In this document: positions 63,435 to 64,000 of the stretch, one piece after another | Numbering within the stretch: position 1 is the stretch's first letter | Layout: every line of letters begins with the position of its first letter | Assembly: GCF_050589845.1 (NCBI RefSeq) | Contig: NZ_JBNGPA010000026.1 | Location: forward strand, 20,983 to 84,982 | Direction of reading: 5' to 3' | From: Carboxylicivirga agarovorans | GTDB lineage: Bacteria > Bacteroidota > Bacteroidia > Bacteroidales > Marinilabiliaceae | DNA: 64,000 bases | Notes under the pieces: generated by a model | What the model was told of the DNA's origin: nothing | The model's input: only the letters and a program-made list of their open reading frames with translations | Databases searched by the model: none | Made by a program: the position numbers and the translations under genes

Positions 63435-63505
63435 TGTCTCATGGTGTAATGGTAGCACAACTGGTTTTGGTCCAGTTAGTCAGGGTTCGAATCCTTGTGA
63501 GACAA
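63435..63505 (+). tRNA. tRNA-Gln (anticodon TTG), no encoded CCA
   Basis: The 71-nt cloverleaf has acceptor TGTCTCA with TGAGACA, D-arm GTG...CAC, anticodon stem ACTGG/CCAGT with loop TTTTGGT (anticodon TTG), a four-base variable loop and T-arm CAGGG/CCTTG with TTCGAAT. Bases 3' of the discriminator are CGAC, so CCA must be added enzymatically. It has the U1-A72 pair typical of bacterial tRNA-Gln. A terminator follows directly. Confidence 0.95.
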
Positions 63506-63511
63506 CGACTT

Positions 63512-63542
63512 AACCTCCTATAAAGTAGGAGGTTTAATTTTT
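63512..63542 (+). terminator. Terminator between the two tRNA-Gln genes
   Basis: AACCTCCTA (63512-63520) and TAGGAGGTT (63526-63534) form a perfect 9-bp stem with loop TAAAG, followed by TAATTTTT. If it works fully, the second tRNA needs its own promoter or readthrough. Confidence 0.8.
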
Positions 63543-63550
63543 GTCTTGCT

Positions 63551-63624
63551 TGTCTCATGGTGTAATGGTAGCACAACTGGTTTTGGTCCAGTTAGTCAGG
63601 GTTCGAATCCTTGTGAGACAACCA
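63551..63624 (+). tRNA. tRNA-Gln (anticodon TTG), second identical copy with encoded CCA
   Basis: Positions 63551-63621 are identical to the first tRNA (71 of 71 bases). Here the gene is followed by CCA (63622-63624), unlike the first copy. No full promoter is seen in the 45-base spacer, so it may be made by readthrough of the upstream terminator and processed. Confidence 0.95.
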
Positions 63625-63627
63625 ATA

Positions 63628-63651
63628 AGCGGCTGAAGAGGCCGCTTTTTT
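63628..63651 (+). terminator. Terminator after the second tRNA-Gln
   Basis: AGCGGC (63628-63633) pairs with GCCGCT (63641-63646) around a seven-base loop and runs into six T residues (63646-63651). Confidence 0.8.
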
Positions 63652-63751
63652 GTATCTGTACCTTTCGTAGCGCTGGATTATAGGGATCACAACCATATTC
63701 TGGGTCCGGGCATAAATTTTACACAAACGATAGAGAAGAACTTCACATCTG

Positions 63752-63946
63752 TCACGCCTCTAAACTGCCTTCTGTTTTTATTATTTTAGGTTTGGGGTGA
63801 TTAACTGAAATTTCAGTTTCTCCGTTGATGAAAAATTTAATAATATTATAGCTGTATGTCAGGCTGAATTGAAAATCGACGCAGTCAAAGCCTGATACAT
63901 CAGAACTTGGGGCGTTGCCTTTTAGTGTTCGAAAAGATTCAAACAT
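63752..63946 (-). CDS. Possible 64-codon ORF seeded by the palindromic element
   Basis: The frame begins MFESFRTLK inside the end of the palindromic element and continues into GNAPSSDVSGFDCVDFQFSL and a short tail outside it. It may be the 3' remnant of a gene cut by the element, or just chance. No domain is recognised. The stretch 63652-63918 holds nothing else that can be called. Confidence 0.2.
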   Translation of the reverse strand: MFESFRTLKGNAPSSDVSGFDCVDFQFSLTYSYNIIKFFINGETEISVNHPKPKIIKTEGSLEA

Positions 63947-64000
63947 TCACATATATAGTGTTTTGCAAGCTGTAAATCAGCTCTCCTCCTGGCAAGGAGG
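63919..64000 (-). mobile_element. MITE-like palindromic element, third copy (cut by window edge)
   Basis: It starts with TTAGTGTTCGAAAAG and continues ATTCAAACATTCACATATAT, then GTAAATCAGCTCTCCTCC and the first bases of the second arm. It is the reverse complement of the right half of the element at 18611-18752, including the loop (TGGCAA for TTGCCA). Sequence identity is high, so this family has moved recently. Confidence 0.7.

Overview
The window looks like a chromosomal segment of a member of the Bacteroidota, probably a Marinilabiliales/Bacteroidales-type anaerobe or facultative anaerobe. The evidence is type IX secretion (T9SS) C-terminal sorting domains, BspA-type leucine-rich repeat surface proteins, two DUF2723 membrane proteins, several promoters of the Bacteroidota form TTG-N19/20-TAnnTTTG, and few strong Shine-Dalgarno sequences. 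The genus cannot be named from sequence alone.

Layout. Positions 1-1633 hold the 5' part of an alpha-2-macroglobulin lipoprotein gene (minus). Positions 1.6-16.2 kb are an accessory, repeat-rich surface-protein locus. A 1.1-1.3 kb leader occurs twice (about 2319-3575 and 8130-9431). It carries 22-bp iterons, two or three small ORFs and hairpins with compensatory base changes. The first leader now precedes a collapsed BspA pseudogene followed by an intact 834-aa BspA/T9SS protein and a remnant of an ompA gene. The second precedes a giant BspA protein (about 1,769 codons) split by an in-frame TAG, then an intact OmpA/TSP3 protein. Around and between them lie 173-bp tandem repeats, a MITE-like palindromic element (three copies in the window) and other dispersed modules.

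Positions 16.5-18 kb carry a nitroreductase and a pirin. Positions 18.9-30.8 kb are a nine-gene minus-strand operon that can convert isobutyryl-CoA/butyryl-CoA to acetyl-CoA: enoyl-CoA hydratase, 3-hydroxyacyl-CoA dehydrogenase, SCP2-type thiolase, acyl-CoA dehydrogenase, EtfB, EtfA, a two-subunit ETF:menaquinone oxidoreductase-like Fe-S complex, and fused isobutyryl-CoA mutase (IcmF). A universal stress protein follows. Next is a plus-strand ABC/HlyD/TolC export operon whose ATPase has degenerate motifs, and a FadL-type porin.

Positions 38.7-42.4 kb form a sulfur module: an SQR-like flavoprotein, DUF1641, a TusE/DsrC-like protein and a DsrE-like protein, divergent from a Crp/Fnr regulator with an FNR-type palindrome between them. 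Then come two L,D-transpeptidases, a DUF1289 protein, and a plus-strand unit of flippase-like protein, ModA-like lipoprotein and hybrid histidine kinase. Positions 50.6-58.4 kb (minus) encode a carbamoyltransferase, DUF6427, PurD, a polysaccharide deacetylase and DUF2723. The right end holds an NlpC/P60 hydrolase, two small secreted proteins, a second DUF2723 protein, two identical tRNA-Gln genes and a third copy of the palindromic element cut by the window edge.
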